Assembly (NCBI GenBank): GCA_035649895.1
Contig: DASRIS010000181.1
Location: 5,893-69,892, forward strand
Direction: 5' to 3'
Origin: DASSUC01 sp035649895
Lineage (GTDB): Bacteria > Actinomycetota > Actinomycetes > Mycobacteriales > Micromonosporaceae
DNA: 64,000 bases
Both the position numbers and the translations under genes were made by a program. Shown here one piece after another: positions 27,709 to 35,308 of this stretch. Numbering within the stretch: position 1 is the stretch's first letter; each line of letters opens with the position of its first letter. The notes under the pieces are model-generated. The model did not search any database, had not been told where the DNA came from, and worked only from the letters and a program-made list of their open reading frames with translations.

Positions 27709-27939
27709 CTACTCGCTCTTCTCCGGGCCGACCACGTAGACGCCCTTGCCGGGCACGCCCTCGGCCATCCCTCGGGCCTTGAGCCAGTCGACGGCCTGTC
27801 TGACCACCATCATGGAGACCCCGAACTCGATGGACAGCTGCTTGCCTGACGGCAGCTTGGCGCCGGACGGGTACTCTCCCGACTCGATGCGTCGGGTGAG
27901 CTCCTCGATCATGTGCAGGCGCTTGGTGTACGGCGGCAT
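27709..27939 (-). CDS. GntR-type winged-helix regulator, DNA-binding domain only
   Basis: A 76-residue protein that is a GntR winged helix with no effector domain: IEELTRRIESGEYPSGAKLP, the recognition region SIEFGVSMMVVRQAVDWLKARG and the wing VPGKGVYVV. Such one-domain GntR proteins are often found on integrated actinobacterial elements and phages as local repressors. The ATG at 27939 has AGAGGGG upstream. A palindromic site 56 bp before the start is a likely target for autoregulation. It precedes the methyltransferase in the same orientation and might control it. Confidence 0.85.
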   Translation of the reverse strand: MPPYTKRLHMIEELTRRIESGEYPSGAKLPSGKQLSIEFGVSMMVVRQAVDWLKARGMAEGVPGKGVYVVGPEKSE

Positions 27940-27994
27940 GTTGGGCCCCTCTGGCAGGAGTAGCCCTATGCGATCATGCAAGCCCCGGCGAGGT

Positions 27995-28014
27995 CAATAT
28001 CTCTTGCGATATTG
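27995..28014. promoter_or_regulatory. Palindromic operator candidate before the GntR-type gene
   Basis: CAATATC (27995-28001) and GATATTG (28008-28014) are a perfect 7 bp inverted repeat with a 6 bp spacer. It is AT-rich in GC-rich surroundings. On the minus strand the left half merges with TTGACC, a possible -35 box of the GntR-type gene. On the plus strand TTGACT (28029-28034) and TATAGG (28051-28056), 16 bp apart, form a rightward promoter-like pair just beyond it. This is the position expected for a repressor controlling itself and perhaps a divergent transcript. Confidence 0.65.
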
Positions 28015-28575
28015 AACCATGATAGGGCTTGACTGTTCATCAGTTGTAATTATAGGTTTTCGGCCGGGTCTCTCTGGCAGGAGTCCCGGACCGGCGGCGA
28101 GTGCCTCAGCCAATGCACGCCCGCCGTTGGTCCGATCCGGCGGGCGGCCAGTCCCGATCAGCAAGCCCATGGCCGCCCGCCGGGTCCCCTTCGGCGACCT
28201 CCCGGCAGCGTACGAGCTGACCGGTCGGACAGGGCTGGCGCTGACCATGTGGCTGTGGGACGGGCGCGGCAGGGGCCCGTAAGGCGAGGAGGGCAGGCTG
28301 GGCGAGGGTACGTTCTCGTTTCATGCGGGGGAACCGGTTGTCGTACCCTCGCCCGCCGTGCCGCCCTGCTGGCGGAGACGCCTGGCCGGAGGCGTCGTGC
28401 CGGCGGAGGCAGGCCGGCCGCCAGCTGCGGGCGGGTGTAGCGGGACAGCGCGGCGTTGGCGGGTCGCCGCGGCTCGTCGCCGCTGGGTGAGCACCGGGGC
28501 GGGGCAGGTAAGCGGGGGCTGGAGCCGGCCCCGCCGGGCGCTCGGTATTTCAGTCTCGGTATTCAGTTTCGGTGT
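28015..28575. other. Island stretch without a supported gene
   Basis: Open frames are present on both strands but none has a good start signal or a recognisable product. The stretch contains a rightward promoter-like pair near 28,030-28,056, a perfect 13 bp inverted repeat (listed separately) and a 7 bp hairpin GACGCCT/AGGCGTC at 28377-28396. The clustered inverted repeats resemble remains of an element's replication, transfer or attachment region, which is inference. Confidence 0.4.
28300..28354. repeat. Perfect 13 bp inverted repeat with 29 bp loop
   Basis: GGGCGAGGGTACG (28300-28312) is repeated in exact inverted form at 28342-28354. The loop is rich in T and G. There is no T-tract after either arm, so a terminator is not the obvious reading. 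It could be a binding site for a recombinase, relaxase or regulator of the island. Confidence 0.8.
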
Positions 28576-28782
28576 TCAGCCGAAGTGGCCGCGGTTGGTG
28601 CGGTCAGCCCGGTTGCGGGCGTACCTGTCGGTACGCCGGCCGAGCGTCCCGCGCAGACCGCCCGGCACATGCCGGTCGGTCCATCTCTCGCGCCAGGGAC
28701 GGCGGGATGCCTCCTGGCGGCGCTGGACGAGCCGTCGCGACAGCAGTGCCGTGACGCCAGCCGGTTCACCGTGACTGGTCAC
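28576..28782 (-). CDS. Possible small Arg-rich protein
   Basis: A 68-residue frame from GTG at 28782, preceded at four bases by GGGGGAGG, an excellent ribosome binding site. The product is very basic (about 20 Arg) with segments such as LLSRRLVQRRQEASRRPWRE and RTDRYARNRADRTNRG. No family recognised. Basic composition also arises by chance on antisense GC-rich DNA, so only the start signal supports it. A short palindrome GTGACTGGTCAC covers the start codon. Confidence 0.3.
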   Translation of the reverse strand: MTSHGEPAGVTALLSRRLVQRRQEASRRPWRERWTDRHVPGGLRGTLGRRTDRYARNRADRTNRGHFG

Positions 28783-28920
28783 TCGTCCTCCCCCGTTTCG
28801 CGTGAGAAAGGCTTCGAACCTCCGGACACAGAGTCAACCTTCTGGCGCCGATCCTGGTCGGACATAATGTGCGACCTTTAGAAAGCGGGGGTGGACGGCG
28901 TAGCGGGGAACGAAGCCGGC

Positions 28921-28992
28921 CGCCGGCTGCGGCCCAGTCGCCGGCTGCGGACCGGGCCGCCAGCTGCGGACCGGCCGCCAGCTGCGGGCCGC
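28921..28992. repeat. 18 bp tandem repeat upstream of the trypsin-like protease
   Basis: Four adjoining 18 bp units related to CGCCGGCTGCGGACCGGG lie at 28921-28938, 28939-28956, 28957-28974 and 28975-28992, ending 63 bp before the protease start. Copies 3 and 4 read CCGCCAGCTGCGG. They lie in the probable promoter region. Confidence 0.8.
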
Positions 28993-29055
28993 GGCGTTCG
29001 CTGACAGCGCAGCGCCCGCGGGCATCCCCGGGAGCGGTCTGGCGTTGCTGCCGCC

Positions 29056-29985
29056 ATGGACACGGAGCGGGACGCGCTGGACGCGTACAGCCGGGTTGTC
29101 ACGACCGTCGCGGCGAAGGTGCTGCCATCGGTGGCCGCGCTGGCGGTCCGCACGCCGCGCGGCGGCGGCGCCGGGTCCGCGGTGACCTTCACCGACGACG
29201 GCTTTCTGCTCACCAGCGCCCACGTCGTGGCCGGATGTGGCGGAGGCACGGCGACCTTCGGCGACGGCTCGGAGGCCCGCTTCGACGTGGTGGGCGCGGA
29301 TGCGCTGTCGGACCTGGCGGTGCTGCGCTCGCGCGTGGCCGGCGCGCCCTCGGCCGAGCTGGGCAACGCCGACGAGCTGCGCATCGGCCAGCTGGTGGTG
29401 GCCGTGGGCAACCCGATGGGGCTGGCCGGCTCGGTGACTGCGGGCGTGGTCAGCGGCCTGGGCCGCTCGCTGCCCGCGCGGGACGGCCGGCACCTGCGGC
29501 TCATCGACGACGTGATCCAGACCGACGCGGCGCTCAACCCGGGTAACTCAGGCGGCGCGCTGGCCGACTCCGCCGGCCGGGTGGTGGGGGTGAACACCGC
29601 GGTCGCCGGGTACGGCCTCGGGCTCGCCGTGCCGATCAACAGCACCACCCGGTACATCATCGGCGAGCTGGTGTCGAGCGGGCGGGTACGCCGGGCGTGG
29701 CTGGGCGTGGCCGGCTCGCCGCTGCCGCTGCCGCCGGCCGTGGCGCAACGCCTCGGCCAGCGGCTCGGGCTGCGGGTGGCCGAGGTGGTGCCGGGCAGTC
29801 CGGCCGGGCTCGCCGGCATCTACCTCGGCGACGTGATCGTCTCGGCCGGTGGCCGGCCGGTGGAGAACGTGCAGGCGCTGCTGCGGCTCATGCTCGGGCC
29901 GGCGATCGGCACCCGGCTACCCATCACCGTGCTGCGCCGGGGCGCCTTCGTGGACGTGGTGGCGGTGCCTACCGAGCTCTCCTGA
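29056..29985 (+). CDS. Trypsin-like serine protease with PDZ domain (HtrA/DegP type), no signal peptide
   Basis: A 309-residue S1C protease. The catalytic triad is visible as His56 (LTSAHVV), Asp86 (LSDLAVL) and Ser165 (NPGNSGGAL). A PDZ domain occupies about residues 215-309 (VVPGSPAGLAGIYLGDVI). Unlike classical HtrA proteins it has no N-terminal membrane helix or signal peptide, since the protein starts MDTERDALDAYSRV, so it is predicted to be cytoplasmic unless exported in an unusual way. The ATG at 29056 lacks a clear ribosome binding site. It marks the right border of the accessory island and converges with the cystathionine beta-synthase gene. Confidence 0.9.
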   Translation: MDTERDALDAYSRVVTTVAAKVLPSVAALAVRTPRGGGAGSAVTFTDDGFLLTSAHVVAGCGGGTATFGDGSEARFDVVGADALSDLAVLRSRVAGAPSAELGNADELRIGQLVVAVGNPMGLAGSVTAGVVSGLGRSLPARDGRHLRLIDDVIQTDAALNPGNSGGALADSAGRVVGVNTAVAGYGLGLAVPINSTTRYIIGELVSSGRVRRAWLGVAGSPLPLPPAVAQRLGQRLGLRVAEVVPGSPAGLAGIYLGDVIVSAGGRPVENVQALLRLMLGPAIGTRLPITVLRRGAFVDVVAVPTELS

Positions 29986-30108
29986 CCGCGGCCCGGCGGG
30001 CACGCTCACGTCTGCCCAGCGCCCGTGTCCGCGCCCGGCACCCGCGCTCCGCTCAGCGCTGAGCCCTGCCCGCACCCGCCCAGCGCTGAAGCCCGTGCCC
30101 GCACCGGC

Positions 30109-31479
30109 TCAGCGTCCGCCCAGGTGGGCGAGCAGGTCCTGGCGCGTGATAACGCCTCGCGGCTTGCCGTCGACCAGCACGATGGCTGCGTCCGCCTTCT
30201 CCAGCAGCGCCACAGCCTCGCTCACCGGCTGCCCCCCGCCGATCATCGGCAGCGGCGGGCCCATGTGCTTCTCGATCATGTCGTGCAGCTGCGCCTGGCC
30301 GGTGAACAGCGCGTCCAGCAGGTCCTTCTCGGCCAGCGAGCCGGCCACCTCGCCGGTGACCACGGGTGGCTCGGCCTTGAGCACGGGCATCTGCGAGACG
30401 CCGTACTCCCGCATGTAGTCGATCGCGTCCCGCACCGTCTCGGTCGGGTGGACGTGCACCAGCTCCGGCATCCGGGCGCCCTTGCTGGCCAGCACGTCGG
30501 CGGCGGTCGCCGAGGAGGTGCCGGTACGCAGGAAGCCGTACCGGGCCATCCAGTCGTCATTGAAGATCTTGGAAAGGTAGCCGCGCCCGCCGTCCGGCAG
30601 CAGGACCACCACCACGTCGTCCGGGCTGGCCGCCGCCGCGACCCGCAGCGCGGCCACCACCGCCATGCCGCAGGAGCCGCCCACCAGCAGCCCCTCCTCG
30701 CGGGCGAGCCGCCGGGTGACCTCGAACGACTCGCGGTCGGTCACCTCGATGATCTCGTCACAGACCGCCCGGTCGTACGTCTGCGGCCAGAAGTCCTCGC
30801 CGACGCCCTCCACCAGGTACGGCCGGCCGGTGCCGCCGGAGTAGACCGAGCCCTCCGGGTCCGCGCCGATGATCCGCACATGCCCCCGGGACGCCTCCTT
30901 GAGGTAGCGCCCGATGCCGGAGATCGTCCCCCCGGTGCCGACGCCGGCCACGAAGTGGGTGATCCGGCCGCCGGTCTGCTCCCACACCTCAGGACCGGTC
31001 GTCTCGTAATGAGAGATCGGGTTGTTGGGGTTCGAGTACTGGTTGGGCTTCCACGCCCCAGGGATCTCCCGGGCCAGGCGGTCGGAGACGGAGTAGTACG
31101 AGCGCGGGTCCTCCGGCGCCACGGCGGTGGGGCAGACCACCACCTCTGCGCCGTACGCCCGCAGCACGTTCTGCTTGTCCTCGCTGACCTTGTCCGGGCA
31201 GACGAAGACGCAGCGGTAGCCGCGCAGCTGGGCCACGAGCGCCAGCCCGACACCGGTGTTGCCGGAGGTGGGCTCGACGATGGTGCCGCCCGGCCGCAGC
31301 AGGCCCTCCTTCTCGGCCTCCTCGATCATGCGCCGGGCGATGCGGTCCTTGACCGACCCGCCCGGGTTGAAGTACTCCACCTTCGCCAGCACGGTGGCGG
31401 AGATGCCCGCAGTGACGTTGCGGAGCCGGACCAGCGGCGTATTACCGATCAGGTCCACAACCGACTCGTAGTAGCGCAC
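30109..31479 (-). CDS. cbs: Cystathionine beta-synthase
   Basis: A 456-residue PLP enzyme condensing serine and homocysteine to cystathionine (reverse transsulfuration). The PLP lysine is Lys44 in FNPGGSVKDRIA, and TSGNTGVG and GTGGTISG are the phosphate and substrate loops. Residues from about 330 to the end form two CBS motifs (a Bateman pair), as in the eukaryotic enzyme and many actinobacterial ones, suggesting nucleotide or AdoMet control. Start at 31479 matches the family (MRYYESVVDLIGNTPLV). metB lies 6.2 kb away, so the two halves of transsulfuration flank the accessory island. Confidence 0.94.
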   Translation of the reverse strand: MRYYESVVDLIGNTPLVRLRNVTAGISATVLAKVEYFNPGGSVKDRIARRMIEEAEKEGLLRPGGTIVEPTSGNTGVGLALVAQLRGYRCVFVCPDKVSEDKQNVLRAYGAEVVVCPTAVAPEDPRSYYSVSDRLAREIPGAWKPNQYSNPNNPISHYETTGPEVWEQTGGRITHFVAGVGTGGTISGIGRYLKEASRGHVRIIGADPEGSVYSGGTGRPYLVEGVGEDFWPQTYDRAVCDEIIEVTDRESFEVTRRLAREEGLLVGGSCGMAVVAALRVAAAASPDDVVVVLLPDGGRGYLSKIFNDDWMARYGFLRTGTSSATAADVLASKGARMPELVHVHPTETVRDAIDYMREYGVSQMPVLKAEPPVVTGEVAGSLAEKDLLDALFTGQAQLHDMIEKHMGPPLPMIGGGQPVSEAVALLEKADAAIVLVDGKPRGVITRQDLLAHLGGR

Positions 31480-31552
31480 GCCCGTCAGCCTACGTCCGGC
31501 GGGCGCCGCTCGTTACGGCCGCCCACGCCGCCCGCGGCAGGGGGACACACAG

Positions 31553-31650
31553 CCGACCACGGGCCAGGCACAGGACGGTCGCCGCGGCCAGGCGCACAAC
31601 CGACCACGGCGGCCAGGCACAGGACGCTCGCGGCGCCAGGGCGCACAGAC
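31553..31650. repeat. 47-50 bp imperfect direct repeat upstream of cbs
   Basis: Two adjoining copies begin CCGACCACGG and share GCCAGGCACAGGACG (31553-31599 and 31600 to about 31650). They lie in the 213 bp spacer between the divergent cbs gene and the small conserved protein. Confidence 0.65.
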
Positions 31651-31692
31651 GCCCGTTGCGGACGGACCGGCGGGCGCGAAACACTCGCCGTC

Positions 31693-31950
31693 ATGGCCTC
31701 CCCCGCCCTGCCCTTGCCCTACCGGCACATCTACGTGGTGGTGCGCTACGACGACCCGGATGCGGAGGAGGGGGCCGCGCCCGTACCGATCGAGGACCGG
31801 GTGACGCTCGCCAAGGCGTACCAGACCTACGAGGAGGCCAGGCGGGACGCTCAACGGCTCAACCAGCTGGCCAGCGACGCGGGCCGGGGGTGCCACTACT
31901 GGGCCGCGATCACCCGGCTGATGACGCCAGACGCCGACCCGTACGCCTAG
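31693..31950 (+). CDS. Small conserved-type protein of 85 residues
   Basis: A soluble 85-residue protein with alternating strand and helix character: YRHIYVVVRYDDPD, an acidic linker, then VTLAKAYQTYEEARRDAQRL and GCHYWAAITRLM. Codon usage is normal for the genome and the frame is closed by TAG at 31948-31950. I do not recognise the family. The ATG at 31693 has no ribosome binding site and could be leaderless. It is divergent from cbs across a repeat-bearing spacer. Confidence 0.6.
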   Translation: MASPALPLPYRHIYVVVRYDDPDAEEGAAPVPIEDRVTLAKAYQTYEEARRDAQRLNQLASDAGRGCHYWAAITRLMTPDADPYA

Positions 31951-32012
31951 TGCCGACCCGTCCATCGGCAACGCCCGTCCGCCCGTCCGCCCGTCCGCCA
32001 CCCCGCTCCCCT

Positions 32013-32081
32013 CAAGATCGCGATCGCGGACAGCAGGTGTTTAGTGCGACTGCACGTCTGGCGTCCGCGATCGTGATCTTG
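32013..32081. repeat. 19 bp inverted repeat in the 31,951-32,245 spacer
   Basis: CAAGATCGCGATCGCGGAC (32013-32031) and its inverted copy with one mismatch (32063-32081) frame a 31-base loop. The 295 bp spacer around it holds no gene. The arm begins CAAGATCGCGATC, and a related palindrome occurs at 9724-9738, which suggests a dispersed repeat family. Confidence 0.8.
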
Positions 32082-32245
32082 GTGGTGATGCGACCATAGT
32101 TGCAGATGGTATGTCTGAATGATTCCCATACGGTGGTGGATAGAGTCGCTGGCCTCGGCGATCCCCGTACCCGGGGTATGGGCGTAGGGACCAAGGTGCT
32201 GCCAGGCCCGTTATGTGGCCGAGGTGCTGGCGGCGACCCGTATGC

Positions 32246-32806
32246 CTAGCGCTGGCGCGGCCCCGGCGGCGGCTGCGGAGCCGGCGGCTGCGGCGCGGGG
32301 CCACGGCCAACCGGCGGCTGCGGCGCCGGGCCGCGGCCAACCGGCGGCTGCGGGGCAGGGCCACGGCCGCCTGGCGGCATGGGGGCGGGAGGCCAGCCCG
32401 CTGGCGACTGCGGCCGGTGCGGCAGGCCCTGCGGCGCGCCGGGCCTCGCCTGGCCGGGGATGACCGCGCGCCGCCGCTTCTCCCACTCCAGGAACCGCTC
32501 GGTCTCGCCGAGCACGGCACCGGCCAACCAGGTGGCGACGACCACGTCATCGGCGAGGACGAGCGGGCCGAGCAGCAGGGGGAGCAGGCCCTCCGGTATC
32601 ACGTCGATCGGCGAGACCACGTACGCCGTGGCGGCGCCCATCATCGCCACCCGCAGGCCGCCGTCGTACTCGCCGCGCATCGAGGCCCGGATCATCCTGG
32701 GGAGCGCCGCCAGCCGGGTGCCAAGTGGCGGGCCGCCCCGGGAACCGGCCGTCAGCGTCCGCCACAGTGCGGTGAAAGCCGCCGTACGCCGTAGCCCTTT
32801 CGGCAT
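32246..32806 (-). CDS. DUF1232 (YkvA-like) membrane protein with Pro-rich tail
   Basis: A 186-residue protein. The DUF1232 core, about residues 40-105, has the signature AYVVSPIDVIPEGLLPLLLGPLVLADD in two hydrophobic segments. The last 70 residues are repeats of GRGPAPQPPV (10-residue, 30 bp units). Family function unknown. The ATG at 32806 matches the family start. It is divergent from the oxidoreductase gene with 61 bp between the starts. Confidence 0.82.
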   Translation of the reverse strand: MPKGLRRTAAFTALWRTLTAGSRGGPPLGTRLAALPRMIRASMRGEYDGGLRVAMMGAATAYVVSPIDVIPEGLLPLLLGPLVLADDVVVATWLAGAVLGETERFLEWEKRRRAVIPGQARPGAPQGLPHRPQSPAGWPPAPMPPGGRGPAPQPPVGRGPAPQPPVGRGPAPQPPAPQPPPGPRQR

Positions 32807-32867
32807 GACCTCTCCTTTTCCTCAAGTCTTCCTCGACCTCATCGCCGCGGGACGGCACCATATCTCT

Positions 32868-33278
32868 ATGCACCTGGACGAAGCTCGTGACGTTATACGT
32901 ACCCAGCATCGCGCGGTTCTGTGCACCCTGCGAGCTGATGGCCGCCCCCAGATGAGTCCGGTGACCGTCAATGTCGACGCGGACGGGATGGTGGTGGTCA
33001 GCAGCCGGCAGACCGCGTACAAGGTGCGCAACCTGCGCCGGGACCCGCGCGTCTGGATCTGTGTGCTGCCCGACGCGTTCTTCGGCCGGTGGATCCAGGT
33101 CGAGGGTACGGCGACGGTCGTCGACCTGCCCGAGGCGATGGAGGGCCTGGTCGACTACTACCGCCGCACCAGCGGAGAGCATCCGGACTGGGCGGACTAC
33201 CGCGCAGCTATGAATCGGGAACAACGGGTACTGGTTCGGATCGACATCAAGCGGGCGGGGCCGGACCGCGCAGGCTAG
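32868..33278 (+). CDS. F420-dependent/PPOX-type flavin-fold oxidoreductase
   Basis: A 136-residue split beta-barrel protein of the PPOX class. It begins MHLDEARDVIRTQHRAVLCTL, followed by GRPQMSPVTVNVDADGMVVV and the block RNLRRDPRVWICVLP, the pattern of actinobacterial F420H2-dependent reductases. The substrate is not predictable; relatives act on quinones, biliverdin or unsaturated compounds. The ATG at 32868 is a reasonable start but lacks a strong ribosome binding site. Its stop is 55 bp before the first SGNH hydrolase gene in the same direction. Confidence 0.85.
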   Translation: MHLDEARDVIRTQHRAVLCTLRADGRPQMSPVTVNVDADGMVVVSSRQTAYKVRNLRRDPRVWICVLPDAFFGRWIQVEGTATVVDLPEAMEGLVDYYRRTSGEHPDWADYRAAMNREQRVLVRIDIKRAGPDRAG

Positions 33279-33333
33279 CGACATCTCGTGAGCAAGCGCC
33301 GGCCCCGCATGGTGTCCGAGGGGAGAGGGGACC

Positions 33334-34377
33334 ATGAGGCGCGTCAGGCAGGCCGCCAAGCTCGCCGCTCTCGGTGGCGGCTCGGCGGCGTTCGCCGGGG
33401 CCGTAGCCACCGGCGTCGTGTTTGGCCAGGTCATGTTGGCACGGCACACCATTCCCAGGGCGGAGGCGCCGCCGCCGCGCTGCAACGGCCGCTACGGTCC
33501 TCGCCGTGGCGGCCGGCCGATCCGCCTAGCCATCATCGGGGACTCATCCGCAGCCGGGTTCGGCGTGCATCACGCCCGGGAGACACCCGGCGCGCTGCTC
33601 GGCGCCGGCCTGGCCGACCAGCTCGGGCGCCCGGTGCAGGTGCGCTGCCTGGCGGTCGTCGGAGCGACCTCACCAACGCTCGCCCCGCAGGTCGAGGCGG
33701 CCGTCGAGATGCGCCCGGACGCCGCGGTGATCTTTATCGGCGCCAACGACGTGACCCACCGGGTGCCGCTCGAGGTGGCCGTGCCGCACCTGGTGGCGGC
33801 AGTCCGCGAGCTGCGCCGCGCCGGTGCGCGTGTCGTCGTCGGCACCTGCCCCGACCTGAGCACGGTCCGTCCCATCCAGCCGCCGCTGCGCTGGATGGTC
33901 CGCCGGTGGAGCCGGCAGATGGCGGCCGCCCAGACGGTCGCCGTGGTGGAGGCGGGCGGCGCCACCGTATCCCTCGGCGACCTGCTCGGTCCGGCGTTCG
34001 CCGCCGACCCGCTGCGGATGTTCGCGTCCGACCGGTTCCACCCCTCCGCCGAGGGGTACGCCGCAGCGGCCGCGGCACTGCTGCCGACCTTGCTGGCCGT
34101 GCTCGGCGTCGAGGCCCAGCCCGCCGCCCTGCTGTCGGAGGGCGAGGGGGTCCGGGCACTGCCGGACGCCGCGGTCGAGGCGGTCGGGCGCGCCGGCACG
34201 GAGGTCAGGGCAGCCACCGTGGCCGGCCGCGAGCGCGGCCCCTTCGGCCGCTGGGTGCAGCTGCGTAACCGTGTACAGAAGGCTATCCGTCCCGCCGATC
34301 CCGCGATGCCCGGTTCCGCCGTAACCTCGGAGGACAACCCTGGGCAGGTACAGGGATCGATCGAGGAGGCAGCGTGA
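33334..34377 (+). CDS. SGNH/GDSL-type hydrolase, first of a tandem pair
   Basis: A 347-residue esterase or lipase-like protein with an N-terminal hydrophobic anchor (about residues 10-35), so it probably acts outside the membrane. The catalytic blocks are IIGDSSAAG (nucleophile Ser), GANDVTH (block III Asn) and the C-terminal ASDRFHPSAEGY with the Asp and His. About 90 extra residues follow the catalytic domain and are basic and disordered-looking. The ATG at 33334 follows GGGGAGAGGGG. The stop overlaps the next start as GTGA, so the two hydrolases are translated together. Confidence 0.9.
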   Translation: MRRVRQAAKLAALGGGSAAFAGAVATGVVFGQVMLARHTIPRAEAPPPRCNGRYGPRRGGRPIRLAIIGDSSAAGFGVHHARETPGALLGAGLADQLGRPVQVRCLAVVGATSPTLAPQVEAAVEMRPDAAVIFIGANDVTHRVPLEVAVPHLVAAVRELRRAGARVVVGTCPDLSTVRPIQPPLRWMVRRWSRQMAAAQTVAVVEAGGATVSLGDLLGPAFAADPLRMFASDRFHPSAEGYAAAAAALLPTLLAVLGVEAQPAALLSEGEGVRALPDAAVEAVGRAGTEVRAATVAGRERGPFGRWVQLRNRVQKAIRPADPAMPGSAVTSEDNPGQVQGSIEEAA

Positions 34378-35153
34378 GGACGGCCCGACGCTTGGGGAGG
34401 GCGGCCGCGATCACGCTGGTCGCCGGCACCGTCGGCGGGGCGGCCCTGCTCGCCGCGGAAGCGGTGGCCGCCCGCGCCCGCCGCTATGCCCAGCCGACGC
34501 TCGGGCTGGCCCTGCGCTCGACGGTCGGGGACGTCGCGGCTCCCCCGCTGCGCCTGGTGCTGCTCGGCGACTCGGCGGCCATGGGCGTTGGCGTCGACCG
34601 GCTGGCCGACACCGTCGGGGGCCGGCTCGCCGCGATGCTCACCCGGGACTGCGCCCGGCGGGTCGAGCTGTCCAGCGTGGCGGTGGCCGGCTCCCGCTCG
34701 GCGGACCTGGCCACCCAGGTCGCCCGGGCGCTGCTCGCGACCCGGCCCGATGTCGCCCTCATCCTGGTGGGCGCGAAGGACGCCACCGGGCTGCGCCGGC
34801 CCTCGGACGCGGCCGCCCACGTCGCCGCCGCCGTCCGCCGGCTGCGCGAGGCCGGTGCCGGGGTGGTCCTCGGAACCTGCCCGGACCTCGGCGCAGCCTG
34901 GGCGTTCGCCCCGCCGCTGCGCCAGGTGATCGGCTGGCTGGGGCAACAGGTCGCCCGGGCGCAGGCCCGGGCGGCGCTAGAGGCGGGTGCCTCAGTGGTC
35001 GACCTGGCGACCGAGACCGGACCCGTCTTCCGGGCCGACCCGGGCACGCTATGCGCGGACGGCTACCACCCGTCCGCCGACGGGTACCAGGTGTGGGCGC
35101 ATGCGCTCTACCCGGCCGTGGCCGCCGCCGCGGCAGACGCCTCGCGCAGATGA
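34374..35153 (+). CDS. SGNH/GDSL-type hydrolase, second of a tandem pair with altered block III
   Basis: A 259-residue paralogue of the gene before it, with an N-terminal hydrophobic anchor and the same order of blocks: LLGDSAAMG (Ser), VGAKDATG and ADGYHPSADGY (Asp, His). The oxyanion-hole Asn of the usual GxND is Lys here (GAKD), while the preceding copy keeps GAND. This may lower or change activity, or mark a non-hydrolytic partner. The GTG start at 34374 overlaps the previous stop by 4 bp. The two proteins may form a heterodimer, which is inference. Confidence 0.88.
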   Translation: MRTARRLGRAAAITLVAGTVGGAALLAAEAVAARARRYAQPTLGLALRSTVGDVAAPPLRLVLLGDSAAMGVGVDRLADTVGGRLAAMLTRDCARRVELSSVAVAGSRSADLATQVARALLATRPDVALILVGAKDATGLRRPSDAAAHVAAAVRRLREAGAGVVLGTCPDLGAAWAFAPPLRQVIGWLGQQVARAQARAALEAGASVVDLATETGPVFRADPGTLCADGYHPSADGYQVWAHALYPAVAAAAADASRR

Positions 35154-35172
35154 CGACCGGAGTGCGACAGCC

Positions 35173-35275
35173 GCAACGTGACGGGCGAGCATGCCGGCCG
35201 CAACATGACGGGCGAGTATGAGGGGGCGCAACGTGACGGGCGGAGCACAGCGGCCATGTGACGGGCGGAGCACGA
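35173..35275. repeat. 27 bp tandem repeat between SGNH and thiolase genes
   Basis: Four imperfect copies with the core AACGTGACGGGCGGAGC occur at about 27 bp spacing from 35173. The last copy ends 34 bp before the thiolase start, so the array sits where its promoter should be. Confidence 0.75.
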
Positions 35276-35308
35276 TGGTCCGGGCCGCTGCCGGGTAGCG
35301 TGGCTGGC

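Noticed and set aside
28358..28774. 138-codon plus-strand frame in the island
   Set aside because: Arg/Ser/Pro-rich composition, no start signal and overlap with a better-signalled small minus-strand frame.
28800..28870. tRNA-like fragment on the minus strand (GGAGGTTCGAAGCCTTT resembles a T-arm)
   Set aside because: The T-loop fits, but no matching acceptor stem, D-arm or proper anticodon loop can be folded from the flanking sequence. At most it is a tRNA 3' remnant used as an attachment site, and no second copy was found at the other island end.
30053..30064. CTCAGCGCTGAG palindrome between the protease and cbs genes as a terminator
   Set aside because: The palindrome has no loop or T-tract and lies within short direct repeats, so a terminator cannot be supported although the genes converge here.
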